Counted from the first letter of the stretch, positions 8,940 through 18,575 are shown. The stretch is 36,934 nt of DNA from Alphaproteobacteria bacterium (GCA_024227565.1 JAAEUE010000270.1:1-36934); one strand, 5' to 3'. Notes: generated from the letters alone by a model not told the origin. A program made the numbers and translations.

Positions 8940-10607
8940 ATGAACAGCCGGATAGACAATGAGCGGATCATCAAAAGCCCGCACGGCACCGAACTGTCGG
9001 CCAAATCTTGGATGACCGAAGCGCCCTTGCGCATGTTGATGAACAATCTGGATGCCGAGGTTGCCGAGCGGCCCCAGGAGCTGGTGGTCTATGGCGGCAT
9101 CGGCCGGGCCGCCCGTGACTGGGACAGCTTTGACCAGATCACAGCATCCCTCAAATCCCTGGAGGACGATGAAACCCTGCTGGTGCAGTCCGGCAAACCG
9201 GTTGGCGTGTTCCGCACCCACACCGATGCGCCGCGCGTGCTCATTGCCAATTCCAACATCGTGGCGCACTGGGCGAATCTGGATCACTTCAACGATCTCG
9301 ATCGCGCCGGCCTGATGATGTACGGCCAGATGACGGCCGGATCGTGGATCTATATCGGATCCCAGGGCATTGTTCAGGGCACCTATGAAACCTTCGTTGA
9401 GGCCGGGCGCCAACACTATGGCGGCGATCTCGCGGGCCGGTGGATCCTGACGGCTGGCCTTGGCGGCATGGGCGGCGCACAGCCGCTTGCGGCAACCATG
9501 GCGGGGGCCTCCATGCTGGCCATCGAATGCCAACCGAGCCGGATCGAGATGCGGTTGAAAACGGGTTATCTGGACGAGATGGTAACCGATCTGGATGCTG
9601 CCATGGAGATCATCGAGAAGGCATGTGCTGAGAAGAAGGCGATCTCGGTTGGCTTGCTCGGCAATGCCGCTGAGCTTGTTCCTGAGATGGTGCGCCGGGG
9701 CATTCGGCCCGACATGGTGACCGACCAGACCTCGGCTCATGATCCGGTGAACGGCTACCTGCCGGCCGGTTGGACGCTGGACCAGTGGGAGCGCGCCCGC
9801 GAGAGCGACCCCAAGTCTGTGGAGGCCGCGTCCAAGAAGTCCATGCGGGTGCACGTGGAAGCCATGCTGGCGTTCTGGAACGACGGTGTGCCCACGCTCG
9901 ACTATGGCAACAACATCCGCCAGATGGCACAAGATGAAGGTTTGGAGAACGCTTTCGATTTCCCAGGCTTTGTTCCTGCCTACATCCGGCCTCTGTTCTG
10001 CCGGGGCATCGGACCGTTCCGCTGGGCGGCGCTGTCGGGTGATCCTGAAGACATCTACCGGACCGATGAGAAGGTCAAAGAGATCATCCCGGACAACCCG
10101 CACCTGCACAATTGGCTGGACATGGCCCGCGAGCGCATTCACTTCCAAGGCCTGCCCGCCCGCATCTGCTGGGTGGGGCTGGGCGAGCGCCACAAGTTGG
10201 GATTGGCGTTCAACGAGATGGTGGCCAAGGGCGAGCTGAAGGCGCCGATCGTTATTGGCCGTGATCATCTGGACTCAGGCTCTGTGGCCAGCCCGAACCG
10301 CGAAACCGAATCCATGAAGGATGGCTCGGACGCCGTGGCCGACTGGCCGCTGCTGAACGCCTTGCTCAACACGGCCTCAGGCGCAACCTGGGTCTCCATC
10401 CACCATGGCGGCGGTGTGGGCATTGGGTTTTCGCAGCATTCCGGCATGGTGATCTGCTGCGATGGCAGCGACGATGCGGCCCGCCGGATCGAGCGTGTGT
10501 TGTGGAATGACCCGGCCACCGGCGTCATGCGCCATGCGGATGCGGGCTACGAGATTGCGGTCGATTGTGCCAACGAACAAGGACTGAACCTGCCCTTCCT
10601 CAAATAG
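8940..10607 (+). CDS. hutU: urocanate hydratase HutU
   Basis: A 555-residue NAD-dependent urocanase that hydrates urocanate to imidazolonepropionate, the second step of the pathway. The NAD-binding segment [12 protein letters not shown] lies near residue 176, and the catalytic Cys falls at residue 410 in [12 protein letters not shown], the same number as in the Pseudomonas enzyme. [15 protein letters not shown] near residue 486 is also conserved. The ATG follows the hutH stop by 4 bp, consistent with one hutIHU transcript. No convincing intrinsic terminator follows before the response regulator gene 126 bp downstream. Confidence 0.96.
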   Translation: MNSRIDNERIIKSPHGTELSAKSWMTEAPLRMLMNNLDAEVAERPQELVVYGGIGRAARDWDSFDQITASLKSLEDDETLLVQSGKPVGVFRTHTDAPRVLIANSNIVAHWANLDHFNDLDRAGLMMYGQMTAGSWIYIGSQGIVQGTYETFVEAGRQHYGGDLAGRWILTAGLGGMGGAQPLAATMAGASMLAIECQPSRIEMRLKTGYLDEMVTDLDAAMEIIEKACAEKKAISVGLLGNAAELVPEMVRRGIRPDMVTDQTSAHDPVNGYLPAGWTLDQWERARESDPKSVEAASKKSMRVHVEAMLAFWNDGVPTLDYGNNIRQMAQDEGLENAFDFPGFVPAYIRPLFCRGIGPFRWAALSGDPEDIYRTDEKVKEIIPDNPHLHNWLDMARERIHFQGLPARICWVGLGERHKLGLAFNEMVAKGELKAPIVIGRDHLDSGSVASPNRETESMKDGSDAVADWPLLNALLNTASGATWVSIHHGGGVGIGFSQHSGMVICCDGSDDAARRIERVLWNDPATGVMRHADAGYEIAVDCANEQGLNLPFLK

Positions 10608-10733
10608 GCTCATTCCCAGGTTCCAACTCAGCACTTGGCAAAAGGCGTCCCTTGGTATCAAATGGCGCAGTCGGCGGCGTTTACGGGGACCTTAAGTGGA
10701 TGGCGTTGTCGGCACGATTGGGAGAGGAGGCGG

Positions 10734-11390
10734 ATGTCAGGCTATCGGCTCATCGTAGCGGACGATCACCCGTTGGTGCGCGACGCGCTCAGCCAAACCT
10801 TTGCCACGTCCTATCCTGATGGCCAGATTGATACGGCAGGATCTCTGGATGAGGTCGTGGCGATCATCGATAAAGACAATCCTCCAGATTTGATCCTGCT
10901 CGATTTGAAGATGCCCGGCGTGCAAGGTTTTTCAGGCCTGAGCTATCTTCGGGCCCAATACCCGGGCATTCCGGTTGCGGTTGTTTCGGCAACCGAAGAT
11001 CCCACGGTCATTCGCAGAGCCATTGGTTTTGGGGCCTCCGGCTTCATTCCAAAATCGGTTCCCGTTGACGTTATGCGTGCCGCGGTCGAGCAGATCTTCC
11101 AGGGTGAAATTTGGGTGCCGGACACTGTTGACCTTTCCTCAAATGAGGACGGCGAAATTGAGCAGCTGATCCAACGGTTCTCGACCCTGACGCCGCAACA
11201 GGTTCGTGTTCTGATGATGTTGCGCGAAGGGCTTTTGAACAAGCAGATTGCCTATGAGCTCACCGTATCGGAGGCAACCGTTAAGGCGCACGTGTCTGCA
11301 ATTTTGCAAAAACTGGGTGTGGACAGCCGAACCCAAGCGGTGATTGCAGCGTCGCGTATCGACGAGGGCCAGATTGTCGCCGAAGGCTAG
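10734..11390 (+). CDS. LuxR-type response regulator, CrbR/ErdR-like
   Basis: A 218-residue two-component regulator. The receiver domain (about 1-125) has the acidic pair ADD at 9-11 and the phosphorylatable Asp57 in LILLDLKMPG; the LuxR-type helix-turn-helix (about 150-210) contains LTPQQVRVLMML and NKQIAYELTVSEATVKAHV. ATG at 10734 has a purine-rich site (GAGAGGAGG) just upstream and starts directly at the receiver; a more upstream TTG in frame adds an unlike N-terminus. It converges on a hybrid kinase with an SLC5 transporter module. That pairing matches the CrbS/CrbR (MxtR/ErdR) systems, which control acetyl-CoA synthetase and carbon use in gammaproteobacteria. No acs gene is in the window. 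It may be read through from hutU. Confidence 0.85.
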   Translation: MSGYRLIVADDHPLVRDALSQTFATSYPDGQIDTAGSLDEVVAIIDKDNPPDLILLDLKMPGVQGFSGLSYLRAQYPGIPVAVVSATEDPTVIRRAIGFGASGFIPKSVPVDVMRAAVEQIFQGEIWVPDTVDLSSNEDGEIEQLIQRFSTLTPQQVRVLMMLREGLLNKQIAYELTVSEATVKAHVSAILQKLGVDSRTQAVIAASRIDEGQIVAEG

Positions 11391-11414
11391 GCTCCGTATC
11401 CTGGATGTTTCATT

Positions 11415-11500
11415 TCTGTCGTTCTCGGGCTTGACCCGAGGACCCATGGCGGAACGCTCGGAGTTCTGCGGCGGTGGGCCCTCGGGTCAAGCCCGAGGGC
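11415..11500. repeat. dispersed palindromic element (copy 1)
   Basis: An 86-bp element between the convergent regulator and kinase genes. Outer arms are CTCGGGCTTGACCCGAG and CCCTCGGGTCAAGCCCGAGG, each itself a palindrome, bracketing a linker that contains GGAACGCTCGGAGTTCTGCGG. The same element recurs twice at 28765-29090. Such CTCGGGTCAAGCCCGAG elements are common in alphaproteobacterial intergenic DNA. Here the hairpins could also serve as a two-way transcription stop, although no T-run is present. Confidence 0.8.
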
Positions 11501-11548
11501 TGCAGATGGAGAAAAGAACTGCATATGGAAAAGGAAGGATCAGAGGCT

Positions 11549-14500
11549 CTACTCGGCGGCCTCAAGTTTAACCCTGCTTCTCACGAGCAACGCCCGGAGC
11601 GACGCCGGCTTGAGCGGTTTGCGCATCAAGTGCACATCCTGCTGGCTGGCCTCGTCGCGCAACCCTGAAGACTGATCGGCGGTGATCAAAATCGCAGGAA
11701 GGTCCGTGCCCGCCTTCGCGCGCAGTTGGGCAATCAGATCCAGCCCGTTCTGTTGATCGTCCAAGTGATAGTCGGCGATAATAACATCAGCGCCACCTTC
11801 CATGTTCGCCAGGGCTTGCTCTGCCTCGCGGGCGGTGCCGATGATGCAGCCCCAGCCGCCCAGAAGCGTTGTCATGCCATCCAGGATTTTAGGCTCGTTG
11901 TCGATGCACAAGACCCGCAGGCCCCTGAGGTCGTTTCCGACGCTCGGCACCTGCGAACGGGCTGGAGGGTGTATGGCAAGGGCATCCGTCAGCGGCAGGC
12001 TGAGGGTGAACATCGATCCCTTGCCGACTTGTGATCTGAGCGACAGGGTGTGGCCGAGCATGTTGGCGATCCGGTCAACAATCGACAGTCCAAGCCCCAA
12101 TCCGGTTTCGGCGCCACGGGCGGAGGCCAGGCGGTGAAATTCCTTGAAGACGGACTTTTGCTGGTCCGGCGCAATGCCGGGCCCGGTATCGTAAACCTCA
12201 ACCCGCAGGGTCTCGCCATCGCGCTTGCAGCCCATGAGAACGCGCCCTGTTGGGGTGTATTTGATCGCGTTAGAAAGAAGGTTCTGCAGGATGCGCCTTA
12301 CCAGGCGGCGATCCGAATAGACCGTTGCTGAACTCGAGACCACCGAAAGGCGCAAGCCCTTGTCACGCGCTTGTGCGCCGAACTCCATTTCCAGAGCCTT
12401 CAGTATCTCGTCAATTTTGAAGGGCGCCTTCTCCGCTTTCAGGGCCCCGGCATCGAGTTTGGAAATATCGAGAAGCGCGGACAGGATGTCTTCAACCGCC
12501 TCCAGGGAAGCGTCGATGTTCCCCACCAACTCGGCCCGGCGGGGGTGAGTTGGAAGATCTTCCCGCAGGCTCGTGGTGAACAGACGCGCCGCATTGAGGG
12601 GCTGCAGAATGTCGTGGCTGGCGGCCGCGATGAAGCTGGTCTTCCCGAGGTTTGCGGCGTCCGCCTCGGCCTTGGCGCGGGCAAGCGCCGTGTTCAGGCT
12701 GGTGAGCTCGGCTGTGCGTTCTTCAACACGCCTCTCCAGGCTTTCATTGACGCGGGTCAGTTCTTCAGCGGCCTCGACCCGTTCGGTGATGTCGGTGAAG
12801 GTGATCACGATGCCGCCGTCGGGCAGGGAGTCTGATTTTACATCCAGATGCCGTCCCGCCTGGGCAATGTATTCCTGATAGGGCTGCATGCTGACAATCA
12901 GCTTGTCGATCCGGGCGCTCACCGCGCCATCCAAACTGCCTTCGGTGAGATCGGTGTTTTCCGCAATCGTGTGGACCACTTCATGAAGCGGAACGCCAAC
13001 ACGGCCGATGTCGGTGGGCAGGCGCAGAAGATGCCGGAACTGCTGGTTCCAGCAGGTCAGGTTGAGGTCCTTGTCAAACACCGCAATGCCCTGGCCGACA
13101 TGATCGATGGCAGATTGCAGCAGCTCGCGGTTGTATTGGATTGCTGCAGTGGCATCGTCGAGCAGCTTGATGGCGCCGCGAGAGTTGTGGCTGTGGCGCT
13201 CCAGCAGCAAGGCCACCACGAGCCGGGAGGAGGCGGCCCCAACCGCGCTTGCCAGCAAATGCTCGGCGAACCGCAAGACCCGGATGTCGGCTTCCGCCTC
13301 ATTGTCGAGAACCAGCGATCTGCTTTGTGCAAACTCGGCAAAGGACCGTTCGGTGCGCGCTTCGCCCAAGTAGCGGGCTACGGTTTCTTTAAGATCCCCA
13401 ACGAAAATCGCTGTGCTCCACAGGCGGAAGCTGGGGCTTGCGCCCGGCACGTCCGGGCTGGCGAAGGCGCTGGCTTGCAGTCGTTCGATTGGTTTTGGTT
13501 GCCACATCAGGGAGAAGACAACGTAGGCGGCAAGGTTTGTGAGCAGGCTCCACAGCACCCCATGGGTGAGCGGGTCGAACTCCAGTCCGAACAGCACCCT
13601 GGGGCGCAGCAGGCTGAGCCCGTAGGGTCCTTCGGCCAGAATGGACGCGCTGAACCAGCCTGCATCGATGAAGGAGGGCAGCAGGAGCGTGTAGACCCAC
13701 ATGAGCGACCCGCCGAGAATGCCCGCCATGGCGCCGCGGGCCGTCGCCCGTCTCCAGATCATGGCGCCGAAGAAGGCCGGGGCAAATTGCGCGATGGCGG
13801 CAAATGAAATCAGACCGGTTTGCACCAGGGCCGCGCTGTCGCTGACCATCCAGTAATAGCTGTAGGCCAGCGCCAAAATGGCGAAGATGGAGATCCGGCG
13901 GATGCGCAGAAGGATGCCGCCCATATCCTTGTGGGCATGCCCGTGCAGTTTGTTGCGCAGGATGATCGGCATAACCAAGTCGTTACACACCATGATGGAC
14001 AGCGCCATGGTGGCGACGATCACCATCGCCGTGGCCGCTGACAGACCGCCCAGAAACGCAATCACGGTGACCAGGGTTTGACCAGAGTTCACAGGCAGCG
14101 CGAGAACGTATGTGTCCGCATCGATGGTGCCGGGCGAGAAGGTCACCAACCCGGCAATCGCGATGGGCACCACAAACAGGTTGATGGCAATAAGGTAGAG
14201 CGGAAACAGCCAGCGCGCGGTTTTAAGGTCGCGCACATCGTCGTTCTCCACCACCGTCACATGGAACTGGCGCGGCAAAAGCAGGATCGCGAACATGGAC
14301 AGGACCGTAAGGGTCAACCAGCGTCCGCCCTCCAGATCGCGGGTGAACAAGCCGCCGATCTCGGGTCTGGATTCCATGATGGAGAACATGCCCGAAAAGC
14401 CTCCGAGCACCGAGTAGGTGGCAAACAGGCCGACCACCAGGAAGGCCAGCAGCTTGACGATGGATTCCACCGCAATGGCCGTCATCAGGCCGTCTTGGTG

Positions 14501-15085
14501 CTCGGTCGCATCGATGTGCCGGGTGCCGAACAACACGGTGAACGCCCCCATGGCAATGGCCACCGGCAACGCCAGGTCGTTCACCATGGGCAGGAAGGAG
14601 GCAATCTGCTCGCCCCCGCCGCCAGAAGCTCCCAACATCGCCTCCAGAGAAAAGGTGGTGGCTTTGAGCTGCAGGGAAATATAGGGCAGAGTGCCGATCA
14701 CCGCGATCACCGCAACGATGGCGCCAAGGGCCTGGCTCTTGCCGTAGCGGGCGGCGATGAAGTCGGCGATGGAGGTTATGTTGTGCTGTTTGGACAACTC
14801 CACAACCCGGCGAACGATGGGCCAGCCGAAGATGAACATCAAAATCGGGCCAATATAAATCGGCAGGAAATCGAGGCCCGAATAGGCGGCAAGGCCAACC
14901 GACCCGAAGAACGTCCACGATGTGCAATAGACGCTGAAGCTTAGGGTGTAGATGAGCGGGCGAAGGAAGCTGTTGCCGGCAGCCATTCTTTGGCGCCGCA
15001 CGTGCGTGTCCGCATAGCTTGCGACGACGAACAATATGCCCAGGTAGACCAGCGCAACACCGATGATGGTAAAATTGTTGAGCAT
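11549..15085 (-). CDS. SLC5 transporter-fused hybrid sensor histidine kinase, CrbS/MxtR-like
   Basis: A 1178-residue membrane protein. Residues 1 to about 520 form a sodium:solute symporter (SLC5/SSS) module with roughly a dozen hydrophobic segments. A linker that should include the STAC domain follows (about 550-630), then a PAS domain (about 650-760), a coiled coil (about 770-818), HisKA with His824 in ASHDILQPLNAARLF, an ATPase domain (N box SNAIKY, G1 DTGPGI, G2 GLGLGL) and a C-terminal receiver with Asp1105 in IIADYHL. This architecture is that of CrbS/MxtR kinases, which are thought to sense or transport a small carboxylate or amino acid and to signal to a LuxR-type partner. The convergent regulator at 10734-11390 is the obvious partner. 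The sensed ligand is unknown; histidine or a breakdown product is a speculative option given the hut neighbours. Confidence 0.9.
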   Translation of the reverse strand: MLNNFTIIGVALVYLGILFVVASYADTHVRRQRMAAGNSFLRPLIYTLSFSVYCTSWTFFGSVGLAAYSGLDFLPIYIGPILMFIFGWPIVRRVVELSKQHNITSIADFIAARYGKSQALGAIVAVIAVIGTLPYISLQLKATTFSLEAMLGASGGGGEQIASFLPMVNDLALPVAIAMGAFTVLFGTRHIDATEHQDGLMTAIAVESIVKLLAFLVVGLFATYSVLGGFSGMFSIMESRPEIGGLFTRDLEGGRWLTLTVLSMFAILLLPRQFHVTVVENDDVRDLKTARWLFPLYLIAINLFVVPIAIAGLVTFSPGTIDADTYVLALPVNSGQTLVTVIAFLGGLSAATAMVIVATMALSIMVCNDLVMPIILRNKLHGHAHKDMGGILLRIRRISIFAILALAYSYYWMVSDSAALVQTGLISFAAIAQFAPAFFGAMIWRRATARGAMAGILGGSLMWVYTLLLPSFIDAGWFSASILAEGPYGLSLLRPRVLFGLEFDPLTHGVLWSLLTNLAAYVVFSLMWQPKPIERLQASAFASPDVPGASPSFRLWSTAIFVGDLKETVARYLGEARTERSFAEFAQSRSLVLDNEAEADIRVLRFAEHLLASAVGAASSRLVVALLLERHSHNSRGAIKLLDDATAAIQYNRELLQSAIDHVGQGIAVFDKDLNLTCWNQQFRHLLRLPTDIGRVGVPLHEVVHTIAENTDLTEGSLDGAVSARIDKLIVSMQPYQEYIAQAGRHLDVKSDSLPDGGIVITFTDITERVEAAEELTRVNESLERRVEERTAELTSLNTALARAKAEADAANLGKTSFIAAASHDILQPLNAARLFTTSLREDLPTHPRRAELVGNIDASLEAVEDILSALLDISKLDAGALKAEKAPFKIDEILKALEMEFGAQARDKGLRLSVVSSSATVYSDRRLVRRILQNLLSNAIKYTPTGRVLMGCKRDGETLRVEVYDTGPGIAPDQQKSVFKEFHRLASARGAETGLGLGLSIVDRIANMLGHTLSLRSQVGKGSMFTLSLPLTDALAIHPPARSQVPSVGNDLRGLRVLCIDNEPKILDGMTTLLGGWGCIIGTAREAEQALANMEGGADVIIADYHLDDQQNGLDLIAQLRAKAGTDLPAILITADQSSGLRDEASQQDVHLMRKPLKPASLRALLVRSRVKLEAAE

Positions 15086-15285
15086 GATTTCAATACGCGC
15101 AAACCGTGCGGACTGCCTCTAAGCTTCAGTTTCCCACAGAATAAGTTTAGCAGAAGACCACATGCAGTGTCTTCATTGCCAGCGGCCTTGCTGCACGGTG
15201 AGCATAGGCCTAAATTCGATAGCCCGACATTAAACCAAAGGGGCACAGTGGCGCCGTCGTTTCGTGGGCGCTGAAATGGGGGACC

Positions 15286-15936
15286 ATGCCGCAAGATTTG
15301 ATATTGGCAGAACGCGATCAGGCCGTTCTCAAGGTTGTGCTCAACCGGCCGGAAAAGGCCAATGCGCTGACACGCGAGATGCTGCAGCACCTGACGGAGC
15401 TGTTCAACCTTGCCAGCGAGGACGATGAGTTGCGGGTGCTGACCATCGAAGGTGCCGGCGGCCGGGTGTTCTGCGGCGGGGCTGATCTCGGGCAATTCAT
15501 TGAAACCGGTGAGGCCGGCGACGATAAGCTCTGGGAACAGCTGTCTGAAGCACTCTCGTCGGTTCCGTTTCTGACAATTGCCAAGATCAACGGCGCTTGC
15601 ATCGGGGGTTCGCTGACCTTGGCGCTGGGGTGCGATATCCGGCTGGCGGTCCCCGAAGCGGTGTTCGGCTATCCGGTTTTGCGCAACGGTGTGTTCCCAA
15701 CCCAGCAAGACGGGCGCCGGCTTGAGGCGCTGATCGGCCCGGGCCGCAAATCCCTGTTTCTGCTTGGCGGCTGCCGGGTTGAGGCCGGGGAGGCTTTGCG
15801 CTGGGGCCTGGTGGACAAGGTTGTGAGCGCGGAGCAGCTTGACTCTGCGGCCGGCGAGCTGAGCGAGGCAGCGTTGGTGTCTCCTCCAGGTCACCTGGAA
15901 GCCTTGAAGGCCTATTGCCAGGAGACCTCAGGCTGA
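15286..15936 (+). CDS. enoyl-CoA hydratase/isomerase-fold protein without the catalytic Glu pair
   Basis: A 216-residue crotonase-superfamily protein with a strong GGGGGA ribosome-binding site. Fold signatures are clear: LNRPEKANALTREM near residue 20, the oxyanion-hole segment FCGGADLGQF near 60, and GACIGGSLTLALGCD near 103. The two hydratase glutamates are both replaced: the position in GGGCEL reads Thr (GGSLTL), and the PE-x-x-x-G segment reads YPVLRNG. It is also about 40 residues shorter than the usual 260, with a reduced C-terminal helical part. A simple hydration reaction is therefore unlikely; isomerase, hydrolase or other crotonase chemistry is possible. It diverges from the kinase gene across 200 bp. 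Confidence 0.85.
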   Translation: MPQDLILAERDQAVLKVVLNRPEKANALTREMLQHLTELFNLASEDDELRVLTIEGAGGRVFCGGADLGQFIETGEAGDDKLWEQLSEALSSVPFLTIAKINGACIGGSLTLALGCDIRLAVPEAVFGYPVLRNGVFPTQQDGRRLEALIGPGRKSLFLLGGCRVEAGEALRWGLVDKVVSAEQLDSAAGELSEAALVSPPGHLEALKAYCQETSG

Positions 15937-16036
15937 GCGCCTAAGGTGAGTTTGTTTGGCTTGTGCTGGAAATCCGCCGATGCCAGTTTCGCGGTTACGT
16001 ACAATCTGGTTTGTCGCGAAAACTCAGGAGCCGGTC

Positions 16037-17239
16037 ATGAACTCCGAAGAGGCCCGTTACACCATCAAGGCGGCACACACGGATGACACTCAGCTGGTGA
16101 TTGACTGGGCAGACGGTCACCAAAGCTCGTTTCACCCCATGTGGCTGCGTCACCAATGCGAGTGCAGGGCATGCGGCACCCCGTTGGATGCCGTTCGCGG
16201 ACTGCGGCTGCATCACATCCCGGCCGACATTTCGCCGGCGCGTGTGTCCCCTTCGCCATCCTCCGTCATTGTCACGTGGAATGGCGACGGGCATCGGTCT
16301 GAGTTTCAAGCGAGATGGCTCCGGGATCATTGTTACTCGAAAACCGAGCGCACCAGGCGCAAGCACGCTCCCATTTTGTGGGACGCTTCGATTGCTGGAC
16401 AAGAGCCTGTCGCGGACTACGACGTTGCCTGCTCAAGCGAAAGCGCGCGCCTCGCGATGCTTGAGGCTCTTCGCGACCATGGCTTCTGCAGGATCGTCAA
16501 TGTGCCCGCCGACGAGGCACATTCAAAACAGTTGATCGAGCTTGTTGGGCCCCAGCGGCAAACCCACTTTGGCACCTACAAACTGGCAAACAAGAAGGCA
16601 GTGGACAATGTGGGGGACAATTCAGATCCCCTCGACCCGCATCAAGATGAAACCTACCGGTTGTCCAGTGTGGGCATTACCGTCTTCCAGGTTCTGAACC
16701 CAAGCTCGAATGGTGGGGATTCAACATTGGTGGACGGCTTTGAGGCCGCCCGGCGGCTCAGAGACGCGGCACCGGAGGACTTTGACCTCCTGTCCAAACT
16801 GCCGATCACGGGCCAAAGGGTGGATCTGGGGCGGAACACCGATGGCAAGAAGCGCTATCTCGTTGCCAAGATGCCAATCCTGAAGCTGGACTATGATGGG
16901 GATGTTGCAGGGCTGCGCTTGAATGAGCGGCAGATTGGGCCGCTTGATCTGCCCGGTGAGATGATCGGGCCGTGCTACGACGCGCTGCGCCGCATGTTCG
17001 AGATCGTCTACGACCCTGAATTGCGGCTGACCTTTCCGCTTCGGGCCGGTGAGGGGCTGTTGTTTGACAATCACCGGGTTCTGCATGGCCGGACCGGGTT
17101 CGTTCCCGAACAGCCACCGCGTTCGGTGCTCACGAGCTCGGTTGATCTGGAAGAATTTCATTCAACGCTACGCACCCTGGAAATGGCTGCTGGCAGGCAA
17201 GGGCCGCTGATGCAGTATGCTCAAGGTGTGGTTTCCTGA
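16037..17239 (+). CDS. DUF971 + TauD dioxygenase (gamma-butyrobetaine hydroxylase-like)
   Basis: A 400-residue Fe(II)/2-oxoglutarate dioxygenase. The N-terminal DUF971 domain (about 8-100) has the zinc-type motif CECRAC at 41-46 and the sequence WLRDHCYS, as in gamma-butyrobetaine/trimethyllysine hydroxylases. The TauD core holds the HxD pair at His202 and Asp204 (PHQDETYR) and the distal His in DNHRVLHGRTGF. ATG at 16037 is preceded by AGGAG; an upstream in-frame start at 15956 would add an unrelated 27 residues. It heads a plus-strand run with a LeuB-like dehydrogenase 34 bp downstream. It probably hydroxylates a betaine-like or other small acid; the exact substrate cannot be read from the sequence. 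Confidence 0.88.
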   Translation: MNSEEARYTIKAAHTDDTQLVIDWADGHQSSFHPMWLRHQCECRACGTPLDAVRGLRLHHIPADISPARVSPSPSSVIVTWNGDGHRSEFQARWLRDHCYSKTERTRRKHAPILWDASIAGQEPVADYDVACSSESARLAMLEALRDHGFCRIVNVPADEAHSKQLIELVGPQRQTHFGTYKLANKKAVDNVGDNSDPLDPHQDETYRLSSVGITVFQVLNPSSNGGDSTLVDGFEAARRLRDAAPEDFDLLSKLPITGQRVDLGRNTDGKKRYLVAKMPILKLDYDGDVAGLRLNERQIGPLDLPGEMIGPCYDALRRMFEIVYDPELRLTFPLRAGEGLLFDNHRVLHGRTGFVPEQPPRSVLTSSVDLEEFHSTLRTLEMAAGRQGPLMQYAQGVVS

Positions 17240-17273
17240 ATGAGCCCAAGTCAACACAGGGCGAGGTGATCTG

Positions 17274-18374
17274 GTGGCCGAAACATTCAACGTGTTGGCG
17301 CTTGCCGGCGACTATGTGGGCCCTGAGGTGGTGGGTGCAGGGCTGGAAGTGCTTGTGCATGCAGCCAAAACGAACGGTCTGGCGGTTGCAGTTGAGGAGG
17401 GGTTGATTGGCGGTGCCTCCTGGGATGTGCACGGCACGTTTTGCACCGATGAGACCTTGGAAAAGGCCCGCCACGCAGATGCGGTTCTGGTGGGCGCGGT
17501 GGGCGGGCCCAAATGGGATCACATCAAGATTGACGGACCGATCACCGAGACCGACGGCCTGACCCGCCTTCGGGTTGAATTGGACATCTATAATGCGCTG
17601 CGGCCAGTGCGCTCCTGGAAGCCGCTTCTTGGCCGCACGCCCTACCGGCCAGAGGTTGTCGATGGGGCAGACATAATGGTGATCCGCGAGAACTGCGGCG
17701 GCATCTATTATGGCGAGCCGAGAGGCCAGGAAACCCTGGCCGATGGACAGCAACGCGCCTTTGAGATCAGCGAATACACCACCAGTGAAGTTGAACGCAT
17801 TGCCAGAGCCGCGTTTGAGGAAGCCCGCAGGCGGCGCAATCAGGTGACGTCGATTGACAAGTCCAATGTGATGGAGAGCGGCAAGCTGTGGCGCGAAACC
17901 GTGAGCCGGATTGGGGCGGACGAGTATCCCGATGTGGGGTTGCAGCATCTTCTGGCCGATTACGCCCTCTATGCGCTGGTCGATCGCCCGCGCGATTTTG
18001 ATGTTGTGCTTGCCGACAATCTGTTTGGCGATCTGGTGTCGGACATGGTCGGGACGCTCGCCGGGTCCCTCGGCATGTTGCCGTCAGCCACCTTGCCTAG
18101 GGATGCCCGGCCTGGTGAGAAGATCAAGCCTGGCGTGTTCGAACCCTCTCACGGCACCGCGCCGGATATCGCCGGCCAGGGGATCGCCAACCCAATTGGC
18201 ACCATATTGTCGGTGGCGATGATGTTTGAATATGCCTTTGCCCGCCAGCACATCGCCCGGTCTATTGAAAGTGCGGTGGAGCAAACTTTGGAAGAGGGGA
18301 TTTTGACGCCCGACTTGGGCGGGGCAGCCCGCACGGCGGAGGTCACGGCCCGCATTCTTCACCACCTCGTTTAA
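17274..18374 (+). CDS. LeuB-like beta-decarboxylating hydroxyacid dehydrogenase
   Basis: A 366-residue enzyme of the isopropylmalate/isocitrate/tartrate dehydrogenase family, with GTG start and GAGGTG upstream. Catalytic elements are present: LRVELDIYNALRPVRSW with the substrate arginines, ENCGGIYYGEPRG with the Tyr, the Lys in TSIDKSNVMESG, the metal aspartates in ADNLFGDLVSDMVG, and the NAD-binding EPSHGTAPDIAG. Overall it most resembles 3-isopropylmalate dehydrogenase, but leuC, leuD and leuA are absent. It sits in a catabolic-looking run after a dioxygenase and before two alcohol dehydrogenases. It may therefore act on a different 2-hydroxy-3-carboxylate (for example D-malate- or tartrate-like). 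A chromosomal LeuB lying here by chance cannot be excluded. Confidence 0.88.
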   Translation: MAETFNVLALAGDYVGPEVVGAGLEVLVHAAKTNGLAVAVEEGLIGGASWDVHGTFCTDETLEKARHADAVLVGAVGGPKWDHIKIDGPITETDGLTRLRVELDIYNALRPVRSWKPLLGRTPYRPEVVDGADIMVIRENCGGIYYGEPRGQETLADGQQRAFEISEYTTSEVERIARAAFEEARRRRNQVTSIDKSNVMESGKLWRETVSRIGADEYPDVGLQHLLADYALYALVDRPRDFDVVLADNLFGDLVSDMVGTLAGSLGMLPSATLPRDARPGEKIKPGVFEPSHGTAPDIAGQGIANPIGTILSVAMMFEYAFARQHIARSIESAVEQTLEEGILTPDLGGAARTAEVTARILHHLV

Positions 18375-18403
18375 GGCAGTATCGCTGTGCACGGGCCGCG
18401 CTA

Positions 18404-18438
18404 GGGCAACTTCCGCTCCAACTGAGCGGAAGATGCCC
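18404..18438 (+). terminator. long hairpin after the LeuB-like gene
   Basis: A 15-bp stem with one A-A mismatch (GGGCAaCTTCCGCTC against GAGCGGAAGaTGCCC) and a 5-nt loop begins 30 bp after the stop of the LeuB-like gene. Only a short TTTT follows a few bases later, so intrinsic termination is plausible but not certain. Confidence 0.5.
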
Positions 18439-18447
18439 CAGATTTTC

Positions 18448-18484
18448 GTTACGGGCGAGCAACTTATCCCCGCTCAGCCGTAAC
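18448..18484. repeat. second inverted repeat in the same gap
   Basis: Arms GTTACGG-GC-GAGC and GCTC-AG-CCGTAAC pair with a 2-bp internal mismatch around an 11-nt loop. It lies 10 bp after the previous hairpin and about 90 bp before the first zinc dehydrogenase start. It could be a second terminator stem or an operator for the downstream genes. Confidence 0.45.
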
Positions 18485-18575
18485 CGTCTGATCGGCGGTT
18501 GCTCTAGTTTGATTGCACACTGGTCAACGGTCTGCTTATTGTCTTGGGCTGATCCTGGGAATTGGGATCGGCGCG

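Noticed and set aside
8817..10268. Long minus-strand frame opposite hutU
   Set aside because: A codon-bias shadow of hutU and the end of hutH, with no recognisable domain; the plus-strand genes are unambiguous.
14078..14944. Long plus-strand frame inside the kinase gene
   Set aside because: A His/Gln/Arg-rich sequence antisense to the SLC5 domain; no domain and no ribosome-binding site of note.
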